DNA of 64,000 nucleotides, taken from the NCBI GenBank assembly GCA_951640165.1, contig OX621244.1:13596001-13660000 (forward strand). Direction: 5' to 3'. This stretch comes from Pseudoips prasinana (lineage: Eukaryota > Arthropoda > Insecta > Lepidoptera > Nolidae). Under the pieces are notes generated by a model. The model worked only from the letters and a program-made list of their open reading frames with translations, was not told where the DNA came from and made no database searches. Below, piece after piece: positions 56,301-63,696 of the stretch. Position 1 is the first letter of the stretch. Every line of letters begins with the position of its first letter. The position numbers and the translations under genes are program-made.

Positions 56301-59300
56301 AAAAATGGCCCTATCTCAGCTAGTACTACATTTCTGCAGTGCTGATCTTCCGATAGGGCCAGTATGTGGGTACTGGAAGCGTGATAGATGAATGGAGAAT
56401 AAGCATGTACCGCAATTAATGTAAATGTAATTTTACTAACCCGTTCTTTTGTGCCTTTTGCGATATGTAAGTGGCGTCCAAGTACCATACTTTGGCCAAA
56501 TCTTCAATATTACCAGTACCAGTTAGGAGCACGTCTGAGCCGGGCTCGAACTCATCCCACATGAGCATCTCACTTACTGCCATTGCTGTTACGTTGCTAA
56601 AACAAAAAAATAATGATCTTCAGATAGCTAAAGGTTTCAAACATTAGGTGACTCAAAATAAGTTCCTAGTGAGCTGAGGCGCTCATAGCTAGATGTTCTC
56701 ACTAGTCCGTGAGTGACCGGTCAGTCCATAGATGGGTGACCACCAAAGTAGTTTAATTTTTGAGCGTTTAGTGCTTCGGAGGGTACGCTAAGCTGTCGGT
56801 CCCGGTTGTAGTTATTAGATAACAGTCGTTAAGCCATGTCAGAGGCCTACTGGGCGGCTTGAACATTTCTGGCACTACCCATACGATAAGTAAAGGACTA
56901 TTTGGAATTACTTATATGGTCATACGTATTAGGTTTCTGTGGTGGATTCCGTATTGCAATCGGAAACACTTGTATGGTATGGACTCACACTGGTTGTATT
57001 GTATAGACTCAGAAAAGATTTAGATTTTTAGGAATTTGGATAACATTGTACTGACTAGATAGCAGAGCGATGAATATGATGATTACAATCGATAGCGTTC
57101 GGTAAATAAAGAGAAGAACTATGTAACTTCGAGAGACAAGTCTTAATCGCCGTGCTAGCTAGAAAAGGCTACGGGGCGAAGAAAATTAATATCGCTAAAA
57201 TATGATATTGCACTCACCCTCTTCTATTTTCTAGATCGAAACATCTCGAATGCGTTTTCAAATCGATGCACACCACTCGACTATCATCAGTGGACACAAA
57301 CAGCAATGTCCCAGTTTTATTCACAGCCATAGTCAAAAACGAGGTGTTCTCCTTGATCTCGTCGCTAGATAGTATACGCGTAGATCTACAAGTGTTAGAG
57401 ATCACTGAGCTGTTGACTTTGAACTCATGCTGGATGATCTCGTTTGGTTTTAGCGTTATTATTTTGTTGCTACCTGAAAAATATAGCATGTTAAACCTTC
57501 ATGTTAATAAATATTTTTCCTACCCTTTTGGTAATAATCACTCTTTTGAAGATATAAACAAACTGCCAACCTGCAATTTTCCTTTAAAAATAAGTCTAAG
57601 TTGGTAACCTTATTTAAATAAAATAGAAATGGGACCACCGAACATGCTTTCGGAAACCACTTTTATAGTTCTCATCAAATGAACTACGGACAATTGTGGA
57701 GATATTTGTCCCCCAAATATCTCCACAATTGGCCTTGGTCCAGCAGTGGCTCTCGGCTGATATGATGATGATAAAGTACAAGACCTGATCCAGACCAAAA
57801 CATCCTTTGAGTTTCATCCAGTTCACTGAATGTATATTTGAAAAATTATTAAAGCGAAATCCAAGAAGTCGAATGACACTACAGCTAAAAATATTATTAT
57901 TTATCTGTGGTTAATAAGTGTTGCAAAACTTGACTAAAAGCACAAATATATTCGCCGCAAAGCGTTGCCCATGAAAAGAAATGATTATTAGCTGCTGAGA
58001 CTGAGGAATAGTGATTATGTAATCATTAAAAAAAAATCACAGTGTGAATGCAAAACATAAAATATATTTTTAATTTTTTTATTTTAATGCCTAGACATAA
58101 TAAGAATAAATGTCACAAATATTCCAAGAATCACTTCCATTAGCCCGTTAAACGATAAATAATTTTGACCTTATAGTGAAACAATATGGTTTAAACTTCT
58201 TTTTGGTAAACAAAAAGTAGGACTTACCAGGAACTGATACCATATCCGATACGATATTATCATTTTCTTCAAAGACAATAACCTTCTCTTTGGTTTTGAA
58301 ATCGAATACTTCAATTAATTGAGCGGCTCCCTTAGTAGCTACGATCGCATACTTGTCCCTATTACAAGGAATGCTATATAAGATCTCGCGTTCTCTAAAA
58401 CTATCTATTTTATTGACAATTTTCTTCCTTTCATGAGGTGAAGCATTGTATACTATGATAGATTTGCTGGTATGCATGATGAGATACTCCTGGTCGTTGG
58501 TCCATCGACAGTTCAGGTAGGGTCCATCTCTGGGGCTAATAGTTTCAGAGTCCGCGTAGTTGTTGTTGGAAGCCTCTTCTGGTTCTATAAAAGAAAGATT
58601 GAAGATCGATATTTAAGATTGTAACATCTAAACTCATCAATAACTGAAAATAGTTGGCTGTAATTTGGTAGATTAGTATAGATTCGATTAGAGAAGTTTT
58701 ATATAGACATATAGGATTCGGATTACCCTATAAAATATTACTATAATAATTTTACATCTTAAAACTACTATTATATTATATACACCGTTACATTTTGATC
58801 GTTTTAATCCTGTGGAGGGGTGATAGGGTGCATGAAACACTATCGATTTGTGTAGATAAAATAAAAAAATATAATTACTTTTTCATATCAACTCGAATCA
58901 ATTAGAGCTTTAGAGAAACAAGATGAGAACCATTAGTAAGTACGTACTTTCATTCAAATACTTGTTTCACCAAATTGTGTAATCGCAGTCCACGTGGACT
59001 CATACTAATAAGCCAATGCTAGACCTAACTCCGCCCCCAAGCCCATTGGCAATTTCAAAGGCTCGCGCCGCACTCTCCCGCGCACAGCCCCCCACACCCC
59101 GCGCATCGAGCGCATTACTTGTAAATAAATCAGTTTTTTAAGACATCTCAGGTGTCAATCATTGTTTCCGATCTTTGTCGCGCGATTCTAATGGCATCCC
59201 GTAATTATGAGTACTCCAACCTGGAGTTTGTTGCTATGGTGCAATTTTACGTGATTTCGTGTTACGATGCGCGAGCAGCTAGTCCTCTCCACAGTGAGCC

Positions 59301-62300
59301 ACATTATTTTGAATCATTACGCCTGCGTGGTATACGCGAACCTCACATTCCATCTGGTCAAACAATTGTGGCGGCGCGCGGTAGTTAGATCACGAACAAT
59401 TCCGCATACCTTCGCACGCTCATGGTCGCAGTCGCCAACCAGTCTACACACCCCAACTGGATGAAGATATCGTACAGTACTTTGAACGAGATCCCAGATG
59501 TAGTACGATTATGGCCGCAATAAGGCGTAACGTGAGTCAATACTACCTACGTTTGGAAGCTCATGGAAACAGAATGAAGGACTCCATCCTTTTCGGACGG
59601 GCAAGACTGTGTATTAAACGGAAGTAATACATTCCGTTTCGCTATCGCAAAGTTTAGATGTGGTGTAGGCGAAAAGTGATAGTGTTAAATCAGTATAATA
59701 CCAGAGGTGATTAATTATTAGGTATGTAACAGAATCTTTGAATCGTTTAATTATTAACTATTACAGTTTTTTTTATTATTAAATCGTTGTAGTTTTAATG
59801 TGCAGAATCTTGGAGTTATAATGTGCAGAACCTACGAGTCCGTAATAGAAATTAAACCGCCAACCACGTTTGGCTTGTATATTGACGGTAAATTAATGGT
59901 TAAAAGTAATAAATACATGTGTGCAATACCTTTGTCGATGACGTCATCTGAATTGTAGTAGTCGACGTCATCCACGTACCACAGATTGATAGTTCCGTTA
60001 TAGTACAACGCTGCGACTATAGGAGAGTTGGTACCGTACGCTATGCCAACCGATTGGCTAGTATATTGACGGCTAATTAATGGGTAACAGTAGCAAATGC
60101 CTTTGTCGATGACGTCATCTGAATCACAGTAGTCTACGTCATCCAGTCCACGGTTTGATAGTTGCACTATAGTACAATGCTGAGACTATAAGAGAGTTGT
60201 TTCCGTACCCTACGCCAGCCAATTGGCTAGTATATTGACGGGTAATTAATAGGTAAGACTAATAAATACACTTGTGGAATACCTTCGTCTATGATGTCGT
60301 CTGAATCGTAGTAATCGACGTCATCCACGTACCACAGTTTGATGGTTCCGTTGTAGTACAACGCTGCGACTATAGGAGGGTTGGTAGCGTAAGCTACGCC
60401 AACCCATTTAATAGGATATTCCGAACCGCGAAGTTCTTTTCGCAGTTTGTTCGTTGGAATATGAAAAAACTGGAAGAGAATAGATATATGAAAGCAAACT
60501 TGAGTAAAACAATAATAAACAACTCTATTGTGGAAATCTTTTGGGGAGGTGTTTGTCCTGTAGTGGACGTAATTCGGCTGACATGATGAAATTAACATCT
60601 TCTTAGGGAGTAAAAGGATAATTAAATATATAATATACTAGCTGCCCGCGGTTTTAACCGCGTCAAACTTTATAAATTATAGGCTAAGTGTTAATCCAGG
60701 CCCTGGATTAACACTTAGGCTATAAAATTTGTTGTGGAGTTAGCTGACACCCTGGATTCCAGGATGTCAGTTAACTTCACACCAACATTTATTAAAATCG
60801 CTCCAGCCGTTTAGACATGAAGAAGTAACAAACATACACACTCACAAACTTTCGCTTTTATAATATTAGCATGATTATTATAAATATTAAAGTTACCTTA
60901 ACAACTCCGGTCAACGTGCCAACGAGCACATAGTCGCCTAGAAAACAAACAGCTGAGATCTTTTCCTTCACATCGATGGACGTATGTTTGATTTCATCCA
61001 CGTCTTGTTCATGCCTGGTGAATATTAACAATATCTTAGTATACCTTAATTGTACTTGAATATTTTTACTAAACCTTTGTTGCAGCGTACTTTCAGTTAC
61101 CACTTATATGTTGCTGGCTTAAAAAGTGTCATCAAAAACATTCCTGCTTGCTGTCACCTTATTTTAAAAGATAAGGCCATTAGACACATATATAATTACT
61201 TTTATTTTAAACGGATAATCGTTCAACGACGACATTTTTCAAATCGAACAACCGATTTGAAAAATGTCGTCGTTTTGTTTAGTCAATTTATCAATTAAAC
61301 ACTATTGTTTGATTGATGTATGATTAAATAAATAAAATACATTCAGAAAGTCAGCCACGACAGGACTTGATTTTAATAGGCTTTGAAAAATTATAATAAT
61401 AATAACCTGGGACATTTTTTACACACGGCCATCTGATCCCAAACTAAGCAGAGTTTGTACTAACTGATATACTACTTTTTTTTTGTAAATACACACATAT
61501 ACAGATAATTACATCCAGACTTAGGACAAACATGCATGTTCATACACATAAATATCTGTTCTGGGTGGGATGCGTAGTAATCACGCAAACCGGCCCGATT
61601 ATAAAGTTGAAATTAACGTGGTCCCTTATAGTCCACAACTGACTAAGTGTTAATAATTAATTAAAAGAACACTAATTTAAGTCGATATACATTAAGAATA
61701 CTCACAGAAACTCAAAATACAGTTCATTTTTGTTACAGTTCTCCTGTGCGATATGCAAAGCCTTGGTGTAGAGAATGCCTTTAGACTCATGCTGCAAAAT
61801 GCTCTGAATTATATCTGTACACGGGTATTGAAACAGATCGGTCCCGTGGGTGAGAAGGAAGGCTTTGATTCGACATATGAGGTCTCGGTCTAAGTCCTAC
61901 AACAAAAAGTTAGGTTAGGTTAGGCTCACTTTCCACGGAGGCGTAGCTTCATAGACGCTTGACAATACGCCGAACAGCTTGAGCTGCTCAGTGCACTTGG
62001 TCTATGCAGTAACTCTTTATAGTACACCAAAAAATATTACATACAAAGAATTATGAGCTTATTTATCGCTAGGTGCGATCTCTTCCAGGCAACCGTTGAA
62101 TGGACCAGAAGTAAAGAAAATGCATTTGGGTATTTGTTGGCTTATTAGCAGAAAGGATTTTTTTTACGTCCACGAGGCGTACCGCATACATACATTTGCT
62201 TTAATTTTAGTACGTAGACGTTTTTTTGGCTTATCACTACATTCGAAGGCGCCGTTTACGCGAGCGCGACGTTGCCGCTTCGTCGACACTTTTAAATATA

Positions 62301-63694
62301 AGTGCGCCCTCAAACGAGCACCTGGGTTACCTGGTGGTAAGTGATCACCATCGCCCATGTACAGTGGTCGCGGGTGCGTTGCTAGCCTTTAAAAGAGTCA
62401 GCAAACCAGTGTTGCTGACGCTTCCCCCCCACTTTAATGAGCTCTGGCGACCTTAATAACGTTAATAACTGAATATTGTGTTTATGCTCATACGCATAAA
62501 CACAATATTCAGTTATTATTAAGGAATGTGTTCTGTAAGGTGGAGGTACTTCCCTAGTCGGGCTGCACTTTGAGCGAATCAACGCTATGCCCTACCTCTC
62601 TTAATAGAGCAGTAGAGTAGCACAGTTTTGTATGAAAGCTGCAAGCAGGCGTACTCTAGGCGTATAATGACTCTAGAATTCACCCATTGTAGTGCCAGTA
62701 GCTACAATATTATGAGCTCTATTGGTTTGTAATAAACATCAAAACCAATCAGGATAAATTTGGAACACACTAGCGCTAAACTTAATTGCTTTTTAAACTT
62801 AAACTTTTCTAAACTTGTCTTGACTAAGATAAAATGGTGATGTTTATTCAGGAGTATGATAAGATCTGTCCATCAAGGAGGCTGAGCTTTATGGTGGTAC
62901 CCATTTCTTTCCCAAAGTATATGAATGATTAAATACATAGAAACATATTAAGCCATATTATAATACTGAACCCTTTATATAATCGTAGATTAAGGATAAT
63001 AATATATATCCATTAAATATCTCGCGATTATAAAGTTATTGTGCATCCATGTATCATCCAAACCCATTCTACAATGCATGTATACCCACATTCAAGCACA
63101 TTAATCTATTTTAGTTAGATTTTAATTTAACTTACGTCATGAATAATATGGTTTTCATATTTTTGCAGGTCCAACATCACATCGCCAGGTCCCGTCAACC
63201 GCACCTTATTCCCCAAAAACTTCAAATTCAAGAACAGCTTATTGAACAAACTCCATTTATTATTAAAATTCCCAGTTTGTTGTATATGATAACCGATGTA
63301 GTATGCGATGTAGCCATCATTGTCGATCTCCAGTGGAGTGTCAGGGTTTCCATAACTATAGTTGTTGAGAAAATCAGAGTGCAATCTCCTCTTGCCGTCT
63401 TCATCACCTGTTGTTCTTAGATAACTCATTATTAGATCATGTATTTCGTACATATAATTTCTCTTCTCCCTATCGTAGTATTCTAGTATGAGAGATTTAC
63501 TTCGTAATTCCTTCATAATAGATTCCACGTCTACCACTTCTTTGGACCATAGTTTGCTGAGAACTTTTGCTGATACTTTGACATTGTCGGGTAAGATTTT
63601 TAGCTTCTTGAAAAGTCGTAGTGTAGTCTCGTTGAGCGAGGTTATGCAAACTTCAATGGTTTTCATAGGATTGTTGGATGGGTTTCTTGGTATA
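41180..63694 (-). CDS. Dark: Dark / Apaf-1-like apoptosome adaptor, 3' part of the gene
   Basis: Thirteen minus-strand exons with GT-AG borders and consistent phases encode 1106 residues ending in a stop at 41180. They are 63694-63136, 61896-61706, 61014-60897, 60469-60283, 58584-58228, 57473-57218, 56596-56441, 56140-55861, 54200-53861, 53109-52790, 50262-50125, 48876-48620 and 41342-41180. The first exon encodes a winged-helix domain with the MHD-like [11 protein letters not shown]. The second is a helical domain, and the rest is a long, diverged WD40 region (for example [42 protein letters not shown] plus IWNVRGKRQ). This is the layout of Apaf-1/Dark, which oligomerises to activate an initiator caspase. 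CARD and P-loop exons must lie to the right of the window. Another NB-ARC/WD40 protein is possible, but insects usually have only this one. Confidence 0.85.
41466..41734 (-). mobile_element. Second, truncated CR1-like 3' end
   Basis: Repeats the 3' UTR of the adjacent LINE (TAGGTTCATA(A/G)GATGTTGTG, CGCCATTGAGGC, TACAAAATTCATG) in the same orientation with about 15-20 percent differences by eye. Its end reads AAATTCAAATTCAAATAG. It is either an independent 5'-truncated insertion or a tandem duplication. Confidence 0.7.
41953..42946 (-). pseudogene. CR1-like LINE ORF2, RT palm and C-terminal part
   Basis: Two overlapping open pieces (42946-42212 and 42231-41953). The first has [32 protein letters not shown] (the catalytic FADD), [15 protein letters not shown] and [10 protein letters not shown]. 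The second has [20 protein letters not shown] and ends at a stop. A frame change lies in the overlap. Confidence 0.82.
43013..44347 (-). pseudogene. CR1-like LINE ORF2, EN end and RT fingers
   Basis: 444 residues: [14 protein letters not shown] and ALSDHTAQI (EN end, SDH motif), then RT blocks [55 protein letters not shown] and [14 protein letters not shown] with the first catalytic Asp. Broken just after this block. Confidence 0.82.
44421..44873 (-). pseudogene. CR1-like LINE ORF2, endonuclease N-terminal part
   Basis: 150 residues with [20 protein letters not shown] (the Asn block), [15 protein letters not shown] (the catalytic Glu) and [10 protein letters not shown]. The frame is lost at 44421 beside a 30-bp palindrome and a duplicated AATTATTTTTTTACTTTTAC. 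Confidence 0.78.
44854..46062 (-). CDS. CR1-like LINE ORF1: coiled coil plus SGNH-like domain
   Basis: 402 residues, open throughout. Residues about 10-75 form a heptad-like coiled coil ([40 protein letters not shown]). The C-terminal 200 residues resemble the esterase-like ORF1 domain of CR1-type LINEs ([65 protein letters not shown]). The usual catalytic GDS/ADS near the start reads SAN, so hydrolase activity is doubtful. Likely an RNA-binding, multimerising chaperone. Confidence 0.75.
   Translation of the reverse strand: MTIDNTILDTTVMSLQDSLHDNSEILNELTEQNKSLTLQLMSAHQEIENLNNENLRLKSDLQNMIKTKNVYKKLCATPDKNNITPKRKNKTLPQISTPGCTTSTGIICKTQDNYHGAPPFLKNRETQTSNIFPENSAIFQNKETQTVPQKPEPETRLKEPAQERKSDLLNVSKLASSSTSNNNNILTEKKALSRKICILSANNTNRILTIADNTLGPNTQICHYLKTNCGIKEIMNGIELKLQNFTMEDFCIVLIGEADFNSTNDSINMILAIRESLKKVQHTNVILCVPTFKCKSYANMFNWRIENFNNLLYLDVMTHEHCYTLDSNKRLTYDHSMFSKTTGSINDLGMYTIFRDIEAQIESIIQYNASKTLNDNSVSYEISNSNSVRQTNKDLGCDCFRK
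47148..47385 (+). mobile_element. GAT-tailed SINE-like repeat, longest copy
   Basis: Contains ATCATCACCCCATCTCATCC, GTCGACCCGAGGGAATATCT, ACTGCGATCGCCAACCCGTC, TTGTCCAGCAGTGGAC and a tail ATGATGATGATGATGAT. The best reference copy of the family in the window. Confidence 0.78.
47405..47568. mobile_element. Hairpin MITE in the last Dark intron
   Basis: GAGGTCAAATAGTAGCTGCT and its complement AGCTACTATTTGACCTC bound 164 bp. The arms extend through TTCATTCTGGAAG. Confidence 0.82.
48245..48420. mobile_element. Hairpin MITE in the last Dark intron
   Basis: TTATCCGTAGAATAAAGTTC and GAACTTTATTCTACGGATAA-like ends (one to two mismatches) bound 176 bp. A second, unrelated hairpin (CAGAAGAGG...CCTCTTCTG) follows at 48455-48490. 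Confidence 0.8.
48620..48876 (-). CDS. Dark: Dark window exon 12: WD40 blade
   Basis: Encodes [60 protein letters not shown] and [16 protein letters not shown]. The donor was chosen as AAAAG|GTTGGT because only this phase keeps the last exon open; the site is weak, so the 3' border is the least certain in the gene. Confidence 0.8.
49403..49641. mobile_element. MITE with TTA target duplication (PIF/Harbinger-like)
   Basis: Ends GGGCCAGTGCAGACAGAGAG and CTCTCTGTCTGCGCTGGCCC; inverted arms of about 65 bp (GGAGCGCAGCGGAGAGGATT). TTA is duplicated (49400-49402 and 49642-49644), the usual PIF/Harbinger target size and sequence. In a Dark intron. Confidence 0.85.
50125..50262 (-). CDS. Dark: Dark window exon 11: WD40 blade
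   Basis: 46 codons: [46 protein letters not shown]. It reads straight into IWNVRG of the next exon, completing a canonical LSADGxxLALGxxxGxVxIWN blade. Confidence 0.88.
50742..50931 (+). mobile_element. Non-autonomous Helitron-like element
   Basis: Begins TCCTACCAATATTATAAAGG after an A and ends with a GCGGGTAAAACCGC hairpin, GGGGCACAG and CTAG before a T. A 5' TC, a 3' hairpin and CTAG, and insertion between A and T without target duplication are Helitron hallmarks. 190 bp, no ORF. Confidence 0.82.
51000..51310 (-). mobile_element. 5S-derived SINE body split by a tRNA-derived SINE piece
   Basis: 51220-51310 (reverse of GTGCTTCGGAGGGCACGTTA and GTCGGTCCCGGCTTTAG) and 51000-51090 (reverse of GGCCCAATAGGCGGCTTGAA and CCCATACGATAAG) are consecutive parts of the family at 40615. 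The tRNA-SINE tail at 51093-51215 lies between them. Confidence 0.65.
51093..51215 (+). mobile_element. tRNA-derived SINE 3' part
   Basis: GTACAAGCTTTGTTTAGTTT and GGGGCTAGGATAATCTGTGT plus ACATTGTCCCC match the tails at 18345-18590 and 61405-61615. The head is missing (5' truncation). Confidence 0.65.
51580..52000 (-). mobile_element. tRNA-derived SINE, split by an RTE insertion
   Basis: On the minus strand the head has GGTTCGAGTCCC (B-box). The body continues into ATTAAATTTATGATTTCCC on the far side of the RTE fragment at 51610-51915. The interruption carries an exact target duplication, so the order of events is SINE first, RTE second. Confidence 0.68.
51610..51915 (+). mobile_element. 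RTE-type LINE 3' fragment, copy 2 (Dark intron)
   Basis: Encodes [40 protein letters not shown] and ends with TATG repeats. Exact 11-bp target duplication ATAAATTTAAT (51599-51609 and 51916-51926). Very close to copy 1 at 12298-12661. Confidence 0.85.
52240..52380 (+). mobile_element. tRNA-like SINE fragment
   Basis: GGGTTCGAATCTCGG at about 52269 is a strong B-box. The A-box region upstream is weak, so this is only a probable SINE head. Confidence 0.4.
52409..52640 (-). mobile_element. Helitron-like fragment (CTAG end)
   Basis: The minus-strand end CCGCGGGGCATAGCTAG matches the 3' hairpin-CTAG end of the elements at 50742 and 60638. The other end is not clear; the placement at about 52640 is approximate. 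Confidence 0.45.
52790..53109 (-). CDS. Dark: Dark window exon 10: WD40 blades
   Basis: Encodes [75 protein letters not shown] and [13 protein letters not shown]. The Ser-rich start continues the flexible loop, then EYNATIKLW is a classic WD40 d-strand. Confidence 0.85.
53163..53360 (-). mobile_element. GAT-tailed SINE-like repeat in a Dark intron
   Basis: CTACTGCTGGACAGGCTTCC, CGCCACGCTTGGCAGACGAG, GGCGATCGCAGTATG and GATGGGGTGATGATATTCTG match the family at 33717, 33990 and 47148. Confidence 0.72.
53861..54200 (-). CDS. Dark: Dark window exon 9: WD40 blades
   Basis: Encodes [80 protein letters not shown] and the end [27 protein letters not shown] is a clear WD40 strand pair. It joins exon 8 in phase 0 as NNIQ-VMRGR. 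Confidence 0.84.
54374..54645 (+). mobile_element. RTE-type LINE 3' fragment, copy 3 (Dark intron)
   Basis: Encodes [40 protein letters not shown] and a TATG tail. Flanked by ATAATTAATGA (54363-54373) and ATAATGAATGA (54646-54656), an 11-bp target duplication with one mismatch. The most diverged of the three copies. Confidence 0.78.
55145..55675 (+). mobile_element. Tandem tRNA-derived SINE copies in a Dark intron
   Basis: Two heads about 174 bp apart contain (TTGGT)CTAGCGGTAGTG-like A-box sequence, CGCAGATGGCAAATGAG and CTGGGCTCAAATCC (B-box-like). They are followed by the body GAGAGCACGTAAAG and CCTATCGGACCATGAGGGG seen also at 22798-22995. A 36-bp palindrome (CGCCAACTTCCAGACTTCGA...) lies between copies near 55504-55540. 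Confidence 0.65.
55861..56140 (-). CDS. Dark: Dark window exon 8: Ser/Thr-Pro-rich loop
   Basis: Encodes [40 protein letters not shown], the polar [16 protein letters not shown] and [12 protein letters not shown]. The Ser/Thr-Pro clusters suggest a phosphorylatable loop inserted between blades; that role is an inference. Confidence 0.82.
56441..56596 (-). CDS. Dark: Dark window exon 7: WD40 blade
   Basis: Encodes [40 protein letters not shown] and [17 protein letters not shown] is a clear WD40 d-strand. The donor is ACGG|GTTAGT. Confidence 0.83.
56680..56890 (+). mobile_element. 5S rRNA-derived SINE in a Dark intron
   Basis: CCGGTCAGTCCATAGATGGG and TGACCACCAAAG carry the 5S C-box-like block. 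The body GTGCTTCGGAGGGTACGC, GTCGGTCCCGGTTGTAG and CATACGATAAGTAA matches 40615-40880. Confidence 0.75.
57218..57473 (-). CDS. Dark: Dark window exon 6: WD40 blades
   Basis: Encodes [40 protein letters not shown] and [20 protein letters not shown]. The join to the next exon is a split Gly codon (GG|C). Confidence 0.82.
57691..57731. repeat. Perfect short palindrome
   Basis: CAATTGTGGAGATATTTG and its complement surround a five-base loop. It is followed by a GAT-tailed retroelement end (GGTCCAGCAGTGGCTCTCGG) at 57738-57775. Confidence 0.85.
58228..58584 (-). CDS. Dark: Dark window exon 5: WD40 blades
   Basis: 119 residues: [72 protein letters not shown] and [18 protein letters not shown]-like strand patterns without classic WD dipeptides, as expected of a fast-evolving propeller. 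Confidence 0.82.
59152..59600 (+). mobile_element. Transposon fragment with DUF4817-like helix-turn-helix
   Basis: The plus strand encodes [20 protein letters not shown] (from 59191). After a frame change it encodes [20 protein letters not shown] and [20 protein letters not shown] near 59455-59565. This pattern (YSNxEyvxMV, then DEDIvxYF..DPr.ST, then vSQyyv...L) is the N-terminal helix-turn-helix region found in a class of arthropod transposon proteins. Broken and 3'-truncated, inside a Dark intron. A GC-rich stretch with AATAAA precedes it at 59020-59135. Confidence 0.6.
59830..60260 (-). pseudogene. Two tandem partial copies of Dark window exon 4
   Basis: The copy near 60060-59925 is open ([36 protein letters not shown]) and keeps the donor-like GGTATTG. 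The copy near 60230-60095 has lost the frame ([13 protein letters not shown] remains). Both begin in intron-derived sequence (GTCAATATACTAGCCAATYGG) where the exon should start, so neither has the original acceptor. Period is about 170-180 bp. They are unlikely to be spliced into the mRNA. Confidence 0.8.
60283..60469 (-). CDS. Dark: Dark window exon 4: WD40 blade
   Basis: Encodes [44 protein letters not shown] and [17 protein letters not shown]. Its 3' half plus about 50-100 bp of the following intron recurs twice downstream (59830-60260) as pseudo-exons. Confidence 0.85.
60638..60874 (-). mobile_element. Non-autonomous Helitron-like element with internal inverted duplications
   Basis: On the minus strand it starts TCATGCTAATATTATAAAAG after A and ends CCGCGGGCAGCTAG before T. 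It is the same family as 50742-50931. It carries two extra hairpins (AAGTGTTAATCCAGG against CCTGGATTAACACTT, and GACACCCTGGA against TCCAGGATGTC) that are absent from the other copy. Confidence 0.8.
60897..61014 (-). CDS. Dark: Dark window exon 3: start of WD40 region
   Basis: Encodes [20 protein letters not shown] and [19 protein letters not shown], a typical first WD40 strand pair. Ends in phase 0 at AAG|GTAACT. Confidence 0.83.
61222..61276. repeat. Perfect short palindrome
   Basis: AACGACGACATTTTTCAAATCG and its complement surround a six-base loop. In a Dark intron. Confidence 0.85.
61405..61615 (-). mobile_element. tRNA-derived SINE in a Dark intron
   Basis: Reverse orientation of the family at 18345: GGGACATTTTTTACACACGG, CAAACTAAGCAGAGTTTGTA, CTTAGGACAAACATGCATGT and CTGGGTGGGAT near the head. 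The B-box is degraded. Confidence 0.7.
61706..61896 (-). CDS. Dark: Dark window exon 2: helical domain
   Basis: Encodes [38 protein letters not shown] and [18 protein letters not shown], the helical (HD2-like) region between WHD and propeller. The polypyrimidine tract of its acceptor includes CCTAACCTAACCTAAC, a telomere-like repeat read antisense. Confidence 0.83.
62040..62450. mobile_element. LINE 3'-end fragments in a Dark intron
   Basis: CGCTAGGTGCGATCTCTTCC, AGGCAACCGTTGAATGGACC and, further on, ACCTGGTGGTAAGTGATCAC with CCATCGCCCATGTACAG are typical of jockey-type 3' regions (compare CACCTGATGGTAAGTGGTCA at 22058). Too short to assign further. Confidence 0.45.
62464..62517. repeat. Perfect short palindrome
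   Basis: AATAACTGAATATTGTGTTTATG and its complement surround a loop of a few bases. It lies right after a fragment resembling a LINE 3' end (CCTGGTGGTAAGTGATCACC, about 62330). Confidence 0.85.
62520..63135. other. Dark intron, no recognised element
   Basis: AT-rich intron sequence between the palindrome and window exon 1 of Dark. No ORF or repeat was recognised. Confidence 0.4.
63136..63694 (-). CDS. Dark: Dark window exon 1: winged-helix domain
   Basis: Encodes [60 protein letters not shown] and [13 protein letters not shown], then a helical stretch. The spacing follows the Apaf-1 WHD, with His of IHDL at the nucleotide-sensing MHD position. The acceptor TTTTCAG lies upstream of the first Met, so that Met is internal. 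The donor is GAC|GTAAGT. Confidence 0.85.
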
Positions 63695-63696
63695 CT

